A stretch of 64,000 nucleotides of DNA from Balanoglossus misakiensis (lineage: Eukaryota > Hemichordata): contig CM082593.2 of assembly GCA_040954595.2 (NCBI GenBank), forward strand, positions 7,440,001 to 7,504,000, in the 5' to 3' direction. This document shows, in pieces, positions 12,101 through 24,400 of the stretch. The position numbers and the translations under genes are program-made. The notes beneath the pieces were generated by a model. That model was not told the DNA's origin. It worked only from the letters and a program-made list of their open reading frames with translations, and searched no databases. Position 1 is the first letter of the stretch. Each line of letters begins with the position of its first letter.

Positions 12101-13850
12101 CTGGATAAAAAAACAGTGACTAACAAGGCTTCATAGATCTCCGCACAGAATCCAAAAGTTTACTTAGGAAGTATACATGTATCATTGTATGTACTACCCA
12201 CAGATTTAAGTTTATGGATAGTACATGTACCAATACTTTTTCTGTGAAATTTTTACTCCATCCCAGTTGATGTACCAGTGCTGACTTGGTTTCAATTCTT
12301 TTTTCATTCATCTGCAGTCACTTCAACTGAGATGAAGTAAAAATTTCACTTAAAAAGTACCGGTGCACTACCCACAAACTTAAATCTGTGGGTAGTACAT
12401 ATACTTCCGAAGTAAAATTTTAACTTCATCCCAGTTGATGTACCAGTGCTGACCTGGTTTCAATTCTTGTTTTCATTCATCTGCAGTCACATCATGCTGT
12501 TCAAATCAGAGGTGGCCTCACTGATGCCCAAACTGGACGAAATGTTACAGACACTCAGAAAGGCGAGCAGCGAACTGACCCAGTTGCACCAGCAGAGGCA
12601 GAAAGATATCTGGACGCTAGTCAGAGTGGCAGGGGTAAGTAGCCCTATTCTTAATTTTTTTATTTTTATTTATTATTTAAATCAGGATTTAAAATACATC
12701 CCATAGAACAGCTAAAATGTAGTCAGCATAACAGCAATGACAGAAATGACAGCAACAAAAAAACAACACAAGACAGACAAAAAACAGTAATAAAAATAAA
12801 AAGAACAATGATGAAAAATCAATCAAAAGCAGTAAAAAGACAATAATAACCCTTTCACCCCCCCCCCCCCCAGTTCCCACTTTAGAGGTCCAACTGTTCC
12901 ATTGAAGACAGTTGGTTTGGACTGAACCATGGTGGTGAAAGGGTTAACGCCCCGAACTTATAGTGGTCCATTTTAATGAGCTTACTCGTGTGTACCAACC
13001 TGTGATTGTTACATTTAAATATGATCAAGTTGCTGCCTCTGTTTATTCAGCCGCCCATTGCAAGAGTACATATGGGTATAAAAATCTCCACAAATTAAAA
13101 TAAAGTTTTGCCCTGGTCTCCGATTCTGCATGTAATTAACGTGACCCACCTTTATTATTGAAAAGAGTAGTTTTGGACCAAACAATTAACACGGAAGGAT
13201 TAAATTCTGATAAAAAAATGGATATTCATTTCATAGTCATCCATGTTTGTTCCCATAGCGACAGAGAAACCCAGCTCCACAGGCACCCCAACCAGCAGGG
13301 AAGGGAAGGCAGACAGACCCTCAACCCTTGGAGGCAGCCGGACCACTGACACTGTCAGTACACCCACACAGCGCGAGCATGTTACAGTCCATGATGTCGG
13401 AGAGCAATGGCGAGGATTCTCTGCTGGCCATCAATGAAAACGAAGCCATTACACTCACGTGAGTATGCCTGTAGCCGTTGCCAGGCAACAGAGAATTTTT
13501 TTAAAAATCTATGGAAATGAATTTTTTTTTTGTAATTTTCTTCATGTGAGAAAGCGTATACGGTTTACATGTAGGACCGTATAAAACCAAACAATTTTGT
13601 TTGCAGTGCTGGTTAATGATGTCGTAGATATGCAAATATCCTGTCCATTATCAAACCCAAAAGATGATGGGGTCAATGGAGGTCAAAGTTCAAGGGGTTA
13701 CTAACAAGAACTTTGCATTCTTTCAACAGATTTCTTGAAGCATTCAAGGGCCTGAAATCAGACACTAATGAAAGCCTAGCACTGACCAACGACATGGACT
13801 GGAGTTTTCTGAAAACGGGCAGCAGTAAAGCACGTCAAAGCAAAAGATGA
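3143..13850 (+). CDS. CHUK/IKBKB: IkappaB kinase, IKK-alpha/beta type, 20 coding exons
   Basis: Catalytic kinase of the IKK complex; phosphorylates IkappaB to release NF-kappaB in the cytoplasm. Exons: 3143-3253, 3858-4067, 4779-4937, 5472-5561, 5979-6103, 6460-6518, 6797-6845, 7168-7303, 7810-8007, 8510-8600, 9092-9215, 9407-9508, 10145-10194, 10334-10395, 10725-10846, 11436-11485, 11708-11810, 12487-12634, 13259-13458, 13730-13850. They total 2310 nt (769 aa), phases agree throughout, and every intron is GT-AG. Visible parts: glycine loop GSGGFG (24-29), Lys46 in [13 protein letters not shown] (144-151), DLG (167-169), activation loop SLCTSFVGT with Ser178 and Ser182 matching the human IKK-beta phospho-sites, APE (191-193), ubiquitin-like region (about 314-400), helical scaffold/dimerisation region (about 410-690), and a C-terminal NEMO-binding MDWSFL (752-757). 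Human IKK-alpha and -beta are 745 and 756 aa. It matches both, suggesting a gene from before that duplication. The first ATG after the acceptor is used as start. Confidence 0.95.
4555..4747. mobile_element. MITE, TTAAAGGTATAC family, copy 1
   Basis: About 190 bp with inverted ends TTAAAGGTATACGGTCACC and GGTGACTGTATACCTTTAA. It sits in IKK intron 2, ending 31 bp before exon 3. Sister copies are at 5674 and 9771. TTAA at both ends could be target duplication or element termini. Confidence 0.8.
5674..5862. mobile_element. MITE, TTAAAGGTATAC family, copy 2
   Basis: Same element as at 4555, in IKK intron 4. Both inverted ends and the internal GTGGGTGGCACACGC segment are preserved with scattered substitutions. 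Confidence 0.8.
7349..7530. mobile_element. MITE, TACAGTCGAACCTGT family, copy 1
   Basis: About 180 bp with ends TACAGTCGAACCTGT and ACAGGTTTGACTGTA. The interior repeats GTGGCCACT-like segments. It lies in IKK intron 8; copies are at 30216 and 30956. Confidence 0.75.
8037..8392. mobile_element. Long foldback element, TTAAAGGGACAAAGTC family, copy 1
   Basis: About 356 bp made almost entirely of two inverted arms of roughly 150 bp: left TTAAAGGGACAAAGTCTCTC, right its complement ending CTTTGTCCCTTTAA. TTAA at both outer ends fits a piggyBac-like TTAA target but is not proof. No coding capacity. It lies in IKK intron 9, starting 30 bp after the donor. Copies are at 24588 and 29794. Confidence 0.8.
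9771..9962. mobile_element. MITE, TTAAAGGTATAC family, copy 3
   Basis: Third copy, in IKK intron 12, with the left end slightly diverged (GTATACATTCACC) and the right end GGTGACTGTATACCTTTA. Confidence 0.75.
12194..12490 (+). repeat. Local direct and inverted duplication with a decoy splice acceptor
   Basis: The 3' end of IKK intron 17 is duplicated. 12194-12318 and 12368-12490 align over CTACCCACA, CATCCCAGTTGATGTACCAG and TTTCATTCATCTGCAGTCAC. The copied acceptor at 12318 is therefore almost identical to the real one used by exon 18 (12487). Between them part of the segment also occurs inverted (about 12323-12400). Only the downstream acceptor continues in frame into recognised IKK sequence. 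Confidence 0.7.
12848..12946. mobile_element. Short MITE, CCCTTTCACC family, copy 1
   Basis: About 98 bp bounded by AACCCTTTCACC and GGTGGTGAAAGGGTT, with a poly-C tract near the left end. Copies are at 27763 and 33179. Confidence 0.7.
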
Positions 13851-15426
13851 ACCCCGCCCGCGGCCATAACGAGAAGAAAATGTTGACAGCAACAAATAAA
13901 AACTTTGCTCCTAGACCTCTTAAGGGAGGGTCTTCAGTCTTGCAACTTTGTAAATGTGTTGTACGCATCAGTACACATCAATGCACCGGTATTCTCCTCA
14001 AAGCCTGTTGATGTGCAAGTATACCCTGCATTGTTACTGTAACCATAGTAACGTACGAATACTGAAAACAACCTGTTGCTATGACAACAGAAACTGATAT
14101 ACTCGCAACTATTGTGGATTGTTTGAGACTGTGCATCTGATAGCATTTCTACCGAGTCTATGTAACAGTGTCTATGGTGAGAATATATTCTCAACTGTGA
14201 CCTGTCAAATGTGAATTTAGCATTGAGAATGGTCTGTACCAGAACCTTTTAAAGAAAAAAAGTTCACATCATTTGCGTGGCTGTAAGGATTTATTGAATC
14301 GCCTTACAATCGTGTATGGTAAAGGTCAGTCTTTATACTGAATGTTCTTTGGAAAGAGAACGAGACATGAAGATTTCTTGTCAGAAAATTTTGCCTGTTT
14401 CATCAGTATAACTGTAATAAATAATATGGTTGTTCTCTTTTTTCTCTTTATGAATGGTATTCCTGGCATAACTTTATATTCTGCGGTAGTGCCTTCACTG
14501 TATATAATTATCAACTTTTGTCATGTTGCTACTTTCATGTCCCACTGCATTTGAATTTGCAAACATCACGTCTTCCATTTTATTTCACTGCAACGAGAAT
14601 ATGCTGCTCTTTTAACAAGAGAAATTAGTCACTTTTTTATGTTTGCTTAGACAGCGCGCAGGGTTGAAGTAACAAAAGTGAGAATGGAATGTAAACAAAC
14701 AAACAACAACAAAACTGTAGGACTTTAATGATGTATACAGATATAAGAATGGAAAATTGAATTTTAATGTAAATTTCTGATGAGATGTGTAAACTTGGAG
14801 ATGCAAGCAAGAGAAATGAAGCAGGTATGCTGTCTCTTTGCTTTCCCTGGGGTTGTTAAAAAGAATTCTGCATAAAAGTGTGAATAGTTATGTTATTTAT
14901 TCGATGATAGTAAATGTTAGCCCTTTCTTTTTCCCTTATGCAAATTTGATTTTAAAAAGACAGCGTCTTTTTCCTCCTTTTTTCTTTTTCCTCCTTTTTA
15001 TTGTGCAGTAAAACTTTTGCTAACAATGTACCTGGTTCAAGTTATAGCACATGTAAAAATTCTGTCTGAATGGACCACGCTTGAAACGTCCAGCATTTAC
15101 ATTCTGTGGTACAATGCATTGTGAATATTCCATGTGCCAGCAACTGGTTGTAATAATTCATTTATGAATAAAACACCAGTAAATCCCGTAAAAGCGGTTG
15201 TCATTATTAATAGTAAAGGATGAGTTCACATAATAGTGACTTAGAATTACGAAACTGCTCGACTATGGCGACCATGGCGACAGTACGCCATGCATGGCGC
15301 CACCAAGTGACAGCGGATCTCCTCGGTGACCTCACATTGACCTTTCACCTCAATATATATGAAAACATGGCGGTGGAGAAACGCCTACCACTCTGAGTTT
15401 TCAAATTTTCGCTTATAGCATTCAAA
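13851..15426 (+). other. IKK 3' UTR and promoter region of the FYVE-ARM gene
   Basis: AT-rich sequence with AATAAA at 13895 and 15167 fits a 3' UTR of up to about 1.3 kb. From about 15230 composition turns CpG-richer with repeated ATGGCG motifs (YY1-like, including one at about 15367), TGACCT half sites and an AATATATATG stretch near 15351, a plausible promoter for the next gene. I see no coding exon here. Confidence 0.4.
13895..13900 (+). terminator. Candidate polyadenylation signal of IKK (proximal)
   Basis: AATAAA 45 bp after the IKK stop codon. A second AATAAA at 15167-15172 could give a long 3' UTR; the sequence alone does not choose between them. Confidence 0.35.
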
Positions 15427-18400
15427 ATGACTAATGCAGACCTAAAGATAAAGATTGAGGGGAGAGACCTGTACCCGGCCAAGACAGAAGGACATAGCAA
15501 TGTTTTCTGCGACATGCCATTCACCTTGACTCGTGCGAGGTAAGTCGGGTCGTGTGGTGGAGTGACCGTGCCTTTAAATAGTACATATTGCGGCCAACCA
15601 CGGTCGCAGTTCCGCCCATGACTTCCTCTGACCCTGGAAGTGGCTTGTTTTTCTGTACACTGAACAAGCGTTGGTTAAAATTTATCACTGTGACAATATA
15701 TTATAAACATAATAAAAAAACCAGGATGCATTCATGATTGTTATACTATAATTATAGTGAGACTTTGGGGACAGATTTTACTGTGCACTACTGTAGTGAG
15801 TGAGTGAGTGAGTGAGTGAGTGAGTGAGTGCTTTGGTAGGGAATAAGTTAGCTGTGGTACGCAGCTGTACCGTTTGGGGGGGGGGGAGGTGATCAGCCCC
15901 CTCCCCCCCAACGGTACAACTGCGTGGTACAGCTGTGTACCACAGCTAGGAATGGGTCAAATGTGCATTCATCAGACACAAAAGTCTTCGTTTCCTCTGC
16001 TGCCTGTAGGTGGATGGAAGACTTTGAGGCTGTGGCCTGCAATGTCTGCAACCAGAAATTCAACCAGCTTCGTCGCAAGCACCACTGTCGCGTGTGCGGC
16101 CGAGTGGTCTGCAACAAATGCTGCAAAGAGAAAGTTCCACTGCCGCAGCTCGGCTACGCAGAACCTGAGAGGTCGTGCGAGGAGTGCAAGCCAATCACAG
16201 AGCTGATCACAAAGTCAAGGTCACCTCTTGTTGTGAGTTTCAAACCAAACAAATTCTGCTACCCATTAATATTACTGTATACTGGGTACTGCCCGAACAA
16301 CACAACTGTACCATGTACTGTTTGCAGGCAAAAGTTCCGAATTTGCTGTGAATAGTGTGACAGGCACATTGCTGAATATTTTGGTTGTATTTCCATGATC
16401 ACAAGTAGAACATTAAAAATCGTTTGTCTATCCAAGCTTATACGGTATCTTCAGAAAGTGAATTTTGGTGGGCCACGACTGTTCAAACTTCTCTGAAAAC
16501 ACCAAATGCTTGAATATTTCTGAGGGCAAGAGTTAGTGGTAGATTCTTTACAAAGTGGGAGTAGCACTTTCATTAAACATAAATGAGATACTCCATACTC
16601 TACTTTATAGTCTGCCAAACTTTACTGCAGAACAAACACTATGAGTTTGGCACGATTCCAAAAAGGTGAACTGCACATGAAGTAGACTGGTACTAACAAT
16701 ATTCTGGAGACTAACAGCTCAAATTCATGGATTGACAATCTTTTTCACAATTGCCTCAAGTAGGGGTGTCAGTGTTAAGTCAGTGCATTGTATTAGCTTA
16801 GAGATAGCATTGCTGTACGTAGGTCAACTATTTGGCCTGAATGAGAACTGATCAGATCATAACACTTGTTCTGTGTCTACAGTCGTTTCAGCAAGAATCA
16901 GCCACTGGTCTTTACACAGAAATGCAAAATACAGCAGGCCTAGTGAAGATACTGCAGCTAGGTGGCCTACAGACGTTGGTGTATCTCTCCAGATCGGATC
17001 ACAGCGAGATCAGAAAGGCCTGTGCAGCCGCCATCCAGATGTTCTCCACACACACTGCGTTACATTCCATTTTGAGTGAAGCCGGCGCAATCAAGGCTGT
17101 CTGCAGGTGGGTCTGGTCACTGGCAACTGTTAGGGTTATTTGCATTAAGTATGAATTTTTATCCAGGTAAAGTTTCATCTACTTCTGTTCCATGATTGAG
17201 GTCTGCAACAAATATCCCTATGCAATGGACGTTCAGGAAGTGGTACAGCGCCCCCACACGGTCAACTAACAGAAACACTTGTTTTTGTAAATGTGGAACA
17301 GGTTGGACAAGAGCCTGTTGGTATCATAGATAGGCAGTAAATGTTGTCATTGCATTGACGTCCAATTTAAAGAAAAAAACTTTTGTCACAAAAATAATTT
17401 TATTTGTGACAGAAATGTTATATATCTATGGTAGATCCATTTGGATGTGTTTAGGTGTTTTTGTAATCATGATCAAAAGAAGATGGCAAATTAATTCTAC
17501 ATTCCTTGTTGTGTGGCATCTACAATTACCTATTTGATTTCTAACCAAAAAAAAGAGAGCGAGAGAGAGAGACAGAATCTGACTATCAAATTCTTTTCTT
17601 TTTTTCTTCAGTTTATTGCAAAAAGCTCATGGTAGTGAAGAACAGACAATTATTAATGCAATCAGCTCACTGATGATTTTTTGCAAATCACCAGACTTGA
17701 AAATGCAAGGTGAGAGCGCCCTCTACTGCCAATCCATAAATTATTTTGTTTTTGTATAACACAACGTAGACAGCACCCTCTACTTTGCTGCAACCACAGT
17801 TGTTAATGGGTCTGAATTATATGAACAGATAAGCAATTTGAATAGGACTAAAGATTGCACGAAATAAAGTGCGTAACTGAGGAAATCATTTCTTGGCGAA
17901 GTTTGTGTATTATGAACCAAAGTTATGAATTTATCATAACATGCTGTTATATTAAGCAAAAGCCCCATGAGCTGCCAATGTGTGCATATTTTCTTTTCAG
18001 AGATAAAATATTTTTATCTTCTCCCTATCATCAATTGCCATGATATTACCTGTATTTGAATCGGTTTGTCATCTCTTAGCGATAGTTATGTACTCTTGCT
18101 ATGGAGGTCGATAAAAAGGGTGTGGCATCTATTTATTATATAACTTGTTCAAGTTGCAATGTACAGCGGAGCCACAATGAGATGTTGATTAAACGTCTAT
18201 GTATACCTATCAGTAAGCTTATTTAGATGGACCAATCTAAGTTCGAAAGTAAAATCATGAAAATAATTTTAAAAAGTGGCAGATCATGGGGCTTTACATT
18301 TATCATCTGTAGGTACCAGCCCTGTGTTTATTATGATTCTGATATTTGATTAGCTGTATCTTTTGTCTTGGTTCCATCAACAGCAATAGAAGATGGCGTT

Positions 18401-21400
18401 CTGCAGCCAGTGTTGCAACTGTGCAGCGCCAAAGAAGAGATAGCGTTACTGGCCATGATGACACTGAGTCTCATAGTGGAACATTACGGAACCCATCCAG
18501 CTATCATCGAGGTAGATTCTCAAAATGAATAATTCTTACCCCCTCCCCCGTCCCACTGTGCTTTGGTATGGTCCTGTTGTTTTTCTGTGGTGTGGGTGCA
18601 ACCATGCTGTGATGTGGGGGTGATCTAGTAGAAGCATTACAGTTATACATAGTATTCTTTAGATGGGCGTGAGAGATTTACAACCCAGTTTACTGGAATT
18701 TTCAAAATGAACAGACTTTACGTTACTAGCAGAAAAAAATATTATTTGTACCGTGGCACATTTTAATTCACAGTTTCACCTATTAAGTACTGTTACTACC
18801 AGTAATGGCTGTTTTTTTAAATACCAAACATACTTCAAAATCTGTTGTATCATTGAAATGGGGATGTAAATCGTGTATTTTAAACAATATTTACAAATTC
18901 TAGTAAACTTGGCACACTTTACCCACTTTTTATTTGGGGGGGGGGGGGAGGGGGTCCATTTTGTGTTTTGAAGAAAAAGCACTGGAATATTGGTCTGAAC
19001 ACATCTTGTTTGTGGTCTACATCACACAGACAGACAAGACAGATTCTGTACACCTCAGTTTCCAGTTACGAAAGAGATTACCAGCCACAATCATATGGAT
19101 TTCTGGATTTGCATTTCAAACATACGGTTATGTAAGAAAGTCCTTGCCCCAAGGCTGCTTTCTGAGAAACGGGCTATACCATTTTGTAAAGGTCTACGAA
19201 CTGTCAATATGCAGCTTCTAGTGTGTGTTTTTTTTTTCAAAAATATTTTTTTGTGAATTTCCATCAACCCATGATTTTACTTAATTAATATTTTGATGCT
19301 AATATAGTAGATTCATCTGGGTGGCATATTATTCACATACCATGATAAATTCCCCTTTATTCCACGAACTTTGGTTTTATTCCTATTGTTTTTCTCATTT
19401 TTGGATTTCCCATGATCATAATTATAGGGATATAGTTTCTCTATTTTGTCATTTCTTTATTTTAGAAAACCCATGTAGACAGAGAGATTCATGCTTATGG
19501 GTCTGTGTACAATAATATCTAAGTTAATTTAACCTCTAGGTATGATTTTTCATCATCTCCATAATACCCCTTAAAAAGAGTGGACTAATCCATTTTGCAG
19601 TGTAGTGCCGCAAGTTATTCCAAACTGAATGAAAAAAACAGGGTTGGACTTACCTGTTGGAGTTATACTTGTTATGGGAATATTTAATTTTTGGCCATCG
19701 CCCCTGAAATTGGGTGGTATCACCCAGTTCAATGGAGCAACTCAAGGCTTGGAGCAAACCATTTCGCTCTTGAGTGGTGCAAGTGGAAATTAGGAGGGGT
19801 GGGACGATATGTCCTAAGCCAAGTGAGTTTTTTTCTCGCTGGTATTGCTAGATAGTGAAGGAAGCAACGAGGTTTGGATGGTTTTTTTTTTTTTTTTGAG
19901 AATCTCGCTCTTGATGGCTGTCCGAGACTCGCATCTATGGTCACCCGGGTTGTGTGACCAGCCAAAGGGCATTCACACTGTCGGAGTAGCTAGAAAAAGG
20001 TCACCCGACCGGCAGCAAGGGCAGAAAAGGTCATTAGCTAGGTCAAAGCTCCGGGAAAAAGGGCATCGGCTTGCGGGAAGGGGGCATTGACCAGGAAAAG
20101 GAGCGTTGACACGCCGACCGGGGATGCGGAGGAAACGATTGAACGTCCGTGTGGTGTCTGTGAATGACAAGTGTCGCATGTCATTTCTGGGTGTCAGTCT
20201 GTAATAAAGGTCAAAAACTATACAGATAAAAAAAACAACGACCTCCCATGCAGAAATACCTTCCGATGTTCTCAGCTGGACTGTCCTCTTGGTGAATAAA
20301 AATAATTATGTTCGTGTCGTGGCGCGACGACATCCTGCTCAGGTAGAAGTCTCAATGACATATTTTCCCACAGACAGGCAGATTTTCGGTGTTGACCGAA
20401 CGGGGCCGGATTGTGCCAAACAGACAGAATTTTCAAGTGAAAATTTTTGACCGCCTTGGAATTTTCAATTAAAAAAAGAATTCTTTGGTACTTTTCACCT
20501 TGCCATTTCAATGATATTTTCCATGACTGTCTGACTTCAATGATAAAAATATAAAAAACGTGAATTCAGCTGAGCAAGGCCTTGTTTTCCATATCAGTGG
20601 TATTTTCATACTCTATTAAGTATGGTTGACAGTATATATACATTTCATACCACATCATACAGGAAAATGAGATATATTGTAAATCTTTGCTATTTTTTGT
20701 TGACTGTAACATGTTTTGCTGTTTTATTTTAAGTGGGAAATTTAACCTCATCCCTACCGTCATGATTGTCAAGAATTTTAATTACTACATGTACCAGCAC
20801 ATTTTGGTGTTAAGCTCCATGCTCTGTCTGGTCTGGAACATAGTATGTTAGTACTTCCACTCCAGAACTAATAAATAAAAAAACATGGCTGTTGGTTCAC
20901 GCTTACAAACTGAAATAGGATTTTAGCGCAGACCAGTTCATGACACACCCCCCTGATGTGGATGTAAAGTGGTACATCCCCATTGTCTTCAAAAGTCAGC
21001 CCGGACCTCAGCATGGTGAAGTGGGGTGGAAGGCTTGAAATATCAAAGGGACTGAAAAAATTATTTATCAGGGAGCATTTACTCTGGAGCTGCTATGAAA
21101 ATGGTCCTCTGGAAAAAAAACTTTGCGTACATAAAATGATAAAATGTGGGTTTTAATCGGACATTTGAAGCTGAAATGAAGATTAGTGGATAGGTTATTT
21201 TTAGCACCGATTCTTGGCTTGGTTTTTTTTTCTTCTAATTTTAACCATGGACAGCATTGATGTGCAGCGACCCACAACAATGCGCAATTGAAAGTTCTGT
21301 AGGGATAGTCAAAAGAAGGGATTTAGGCTTCTTGTACTTGCAGATTTGAGACGGTGATGTAAGGCTCATCAATAATGCATGATGTAATTCCCAAAGGAAT

Positions 21401-24400
21401 GTCCCCCTGGAGCGCCGACGTTGATGTGAAGTCATTGATTGGAGAAAATGTCAGACTCCCATAAGGGGAGAAACAGTTGATTTCAAGGGGGGGGGGGATT
21501 TTTTTTTTTTGGGGGGGGGGGGGGCATTGTCGGCAGATAGTGCCGAGAGGAAAACATTTCATTTGCAACGCCTTGAGAAGAAAAGTAGTACTGGTAATAG
21601 AAAAACAAATTCGCTGTAAATGTGAGTGGCTGAAAAAATAAATTATTGATACCCAAAACCTCCATCCCCCCCTCCCAGAAATCAAACGGTTCTCCCTTGA
21701 ACACTACCAGTTTATTCCACCATAGACCCTAGGGTCTATGATTCCACCCGTTATTTAACACCCGAATTAACCGGACCTAAATCGATTGAGGAAATCAGTT
21801 TGGGGTTTGGAGAATCCCTGAACTGGGATTTTGGCTTTCCAAATGCAGCACCTGTAGTCACAAAGAGACTACATTGGCAAGAAAAAAGAGGGGGGGGGTG
21901 TAGTCTGCCATCTTCCATCAGAATGATTTACTTGTGAGTCAGCCAGTGACCCTCCTAGGGGGGAGGAACCTGTATTTCAAATGTCCTTGTGGTTCCAGTG
22001 TATCACTGCATTGTTTGTTGCCTTATGTAATTGACTAATTTGCAAGTTGATTTGCATTCTTATCAGTGTGTCATTACAAGTAGGCCGGTCGTTGCATGCA
22101 TCCTTGGGTCAACGACCAAGCGTTCATCCGGGCAACAGTCTAAGAGGGAGGACATTGCACCCCTAGCCAGAGTTCCTCACCCTTCACCCTCTCTTCAGGA
22201 TATGACATACCTGTTAGATAGTGGAATGTTCCAAAAAAATTGTTCAATTTCCCAAAGTGTGTGATTTCTATATTCGACACCATTGTCGTCACTGTTGAAA
22301 TGGTGTGTATAGTTAGACCCCATCATCAGCATAATAAAATACTAGTAACAAGCTTAGCTGTTCACAGTTTTCTCAGCACTTCAATAATTTTTAAAATAAA
22401 ATTTGAGGGTTTAAAATAAATCAGAAAGAGCCAGAAATTTTAAACTTTTGACAGTGTTTTTTTTTGACAGTGTAATTTGTTTTCACTAAACATAGTGCAC
22501 TGTGGGCAGTTGCAATGCTGAAGTATGTGATTACCAATAATCCAGAAAACATTATCCGAAGTTGCAGCTGCTTAGTCCCTGGGACGAGTAAAAGTGCTTC
22601 GTAGGTTGGTGTTGATCGAGCCAGTGATGCAAAGTTGCCGTGGTCAAATGCCTCACTCAGTGATAGACTTACAAGGAAGGCATGTCTTGCAGACATGAAT
22701 TGCGTGTCGAAAGGGCGTGTTTGTGAAATGTCTAAAACAGACAATACAAAACTTTTGATCCATCATAGTTTAATAAATCTATATGCTGTTCTCTATTTTT
22801 TTTTCTCTGTAGAATGACAGAAATGCACTTCCAAGAATTCTCGATCTGACGACTTCTTCTGACGAACAGGTTAGTGTATAATCTAAGATTGCTTTACATC
22901 CCCACACATACCCCCACCCACACCCCACAACATGCACCCCACCCAATCTGTAAAACCACTGAATAGATGTATTGTGGAAGCGTGAATCACAATCTGACTC
23001 AACTGGAAGATTCCAATTTACGATAGGTATGTTATGTTTGCAAAACATGGATTTCGTAACTTTGGAGTAGGGGGAAGTGCTACAGCTCGTGAATGGGCTA
23101 TTCCATTAGAACGGGGGTGGGTGCAGCTGATGGTGTGAATGGACTGTTCCACTGCAGAGGTACAACAGTGCCAGCTTGATTGCGTGCCAAGCTCTCGGAT
23201 GTCATTGAACTTTGATTGTCTTTTCGGGGTCAATCAGCGTGTTTTTCTCAAACGACTATGTGTCTGTGAACGGTAAACAGCTATAGAGCACTAATTGACG
23301 CACATCGCGCACAAAATTGCTCTGACGTCAACTTGTCCATTTGTATCTTCTGACCTACCGCAGTGCTATAAGTATTCTGACTGCTGTTGAGTCCGTGCAT
23401 TCTCAATAATGTTTGAATAGTATTTAAACTTTTTGCTGTGCTTTCTTAGAGGGCTATCATCAGAATTCAAAGAAAAAAAACAATATTTGTCTCCAATATG
23501 TTTGGTTTGGAGAGTGCCAAACAAGCATGTACTCTTGTCTATGACTAACAGCTTATATGCTTTTTGCCACACCAGTCTCCATACATGTATGCATCATCTT
23601 AGCCTAGTCCTAGCCGTATTTTGACCGCTTTGTTTTGGAAGCAAAGTGGACGAAATACGGATAGGACTAGGCTAGCATCATCTTGATGGTGTCAAATCAG
23701 AATACATTTTGTCAAAGCGCAGAAAAAGCTGAGTACAGACTGGGCCTGTAGAAGTACATTGTTCAATAAGGGTTTTTATTTCTGGCCGCACGCCCATGCC
23801 AGTACGCACCTCACAGATCGGTACAAACCGTACATACTTATATTAAGCATAATCCGTACTTATAAAATTTTCCAATGTTCATCCTAAGCCGATCATAATT
23901 ACGAGAGTTTGGTCAGGGTCCATGGGTTTTTCAATGGCACAGGAACGTTTAGACCTGTGCACTTTTTAATGGGGGTGATTCAGATTTTGATAATGGTACA
24001 TTAAAAGTATAGCATTGGACCCGACCTTCAGACATACACATCCCCCAATTAACAAAGAGAAACAACAGACATCTCTGGAATTGTACGTATTGGGTGACAC
24101 TCACTGAGATGATTTTTTACTAAAAGTTTACACGATGTCTGTAAACTACCTGTGTGATAGCAGATATGTCGCAATGTGATAGTTTGATGGCGATACGTGC
24201 GTCTCGTGTTAAGACACCTAGGAAGTGACTTAAATTCTGTTTGTTCAGATTACAATGGTATTCTCAGCGGACTATCTCAATTCCACTGTAGTTCTAGGTC
24301 ACTTTGTATCCAGTGCGTTCTGAATGATCCATTGTCACTGTCATTGACTGTCTGGCGTCGGGGTTCACCCTTGACCTCGCTCATGATAGCCTCTAGAGTT

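Noticed and set aside
15874-16206. Alternative frame across the FYVE exon
   Set aside because: It runs through the palindromic insertion and reads the FYVE exon out of frame; the zinc ligands are in the other frame.
23600-23674. MicroRNA precursor
   Set aside because: The hairpin size fits, but exact 9-bp flanking duplications and near-full palindromy favour a mobile insertion; no small-RNA evidence is available.
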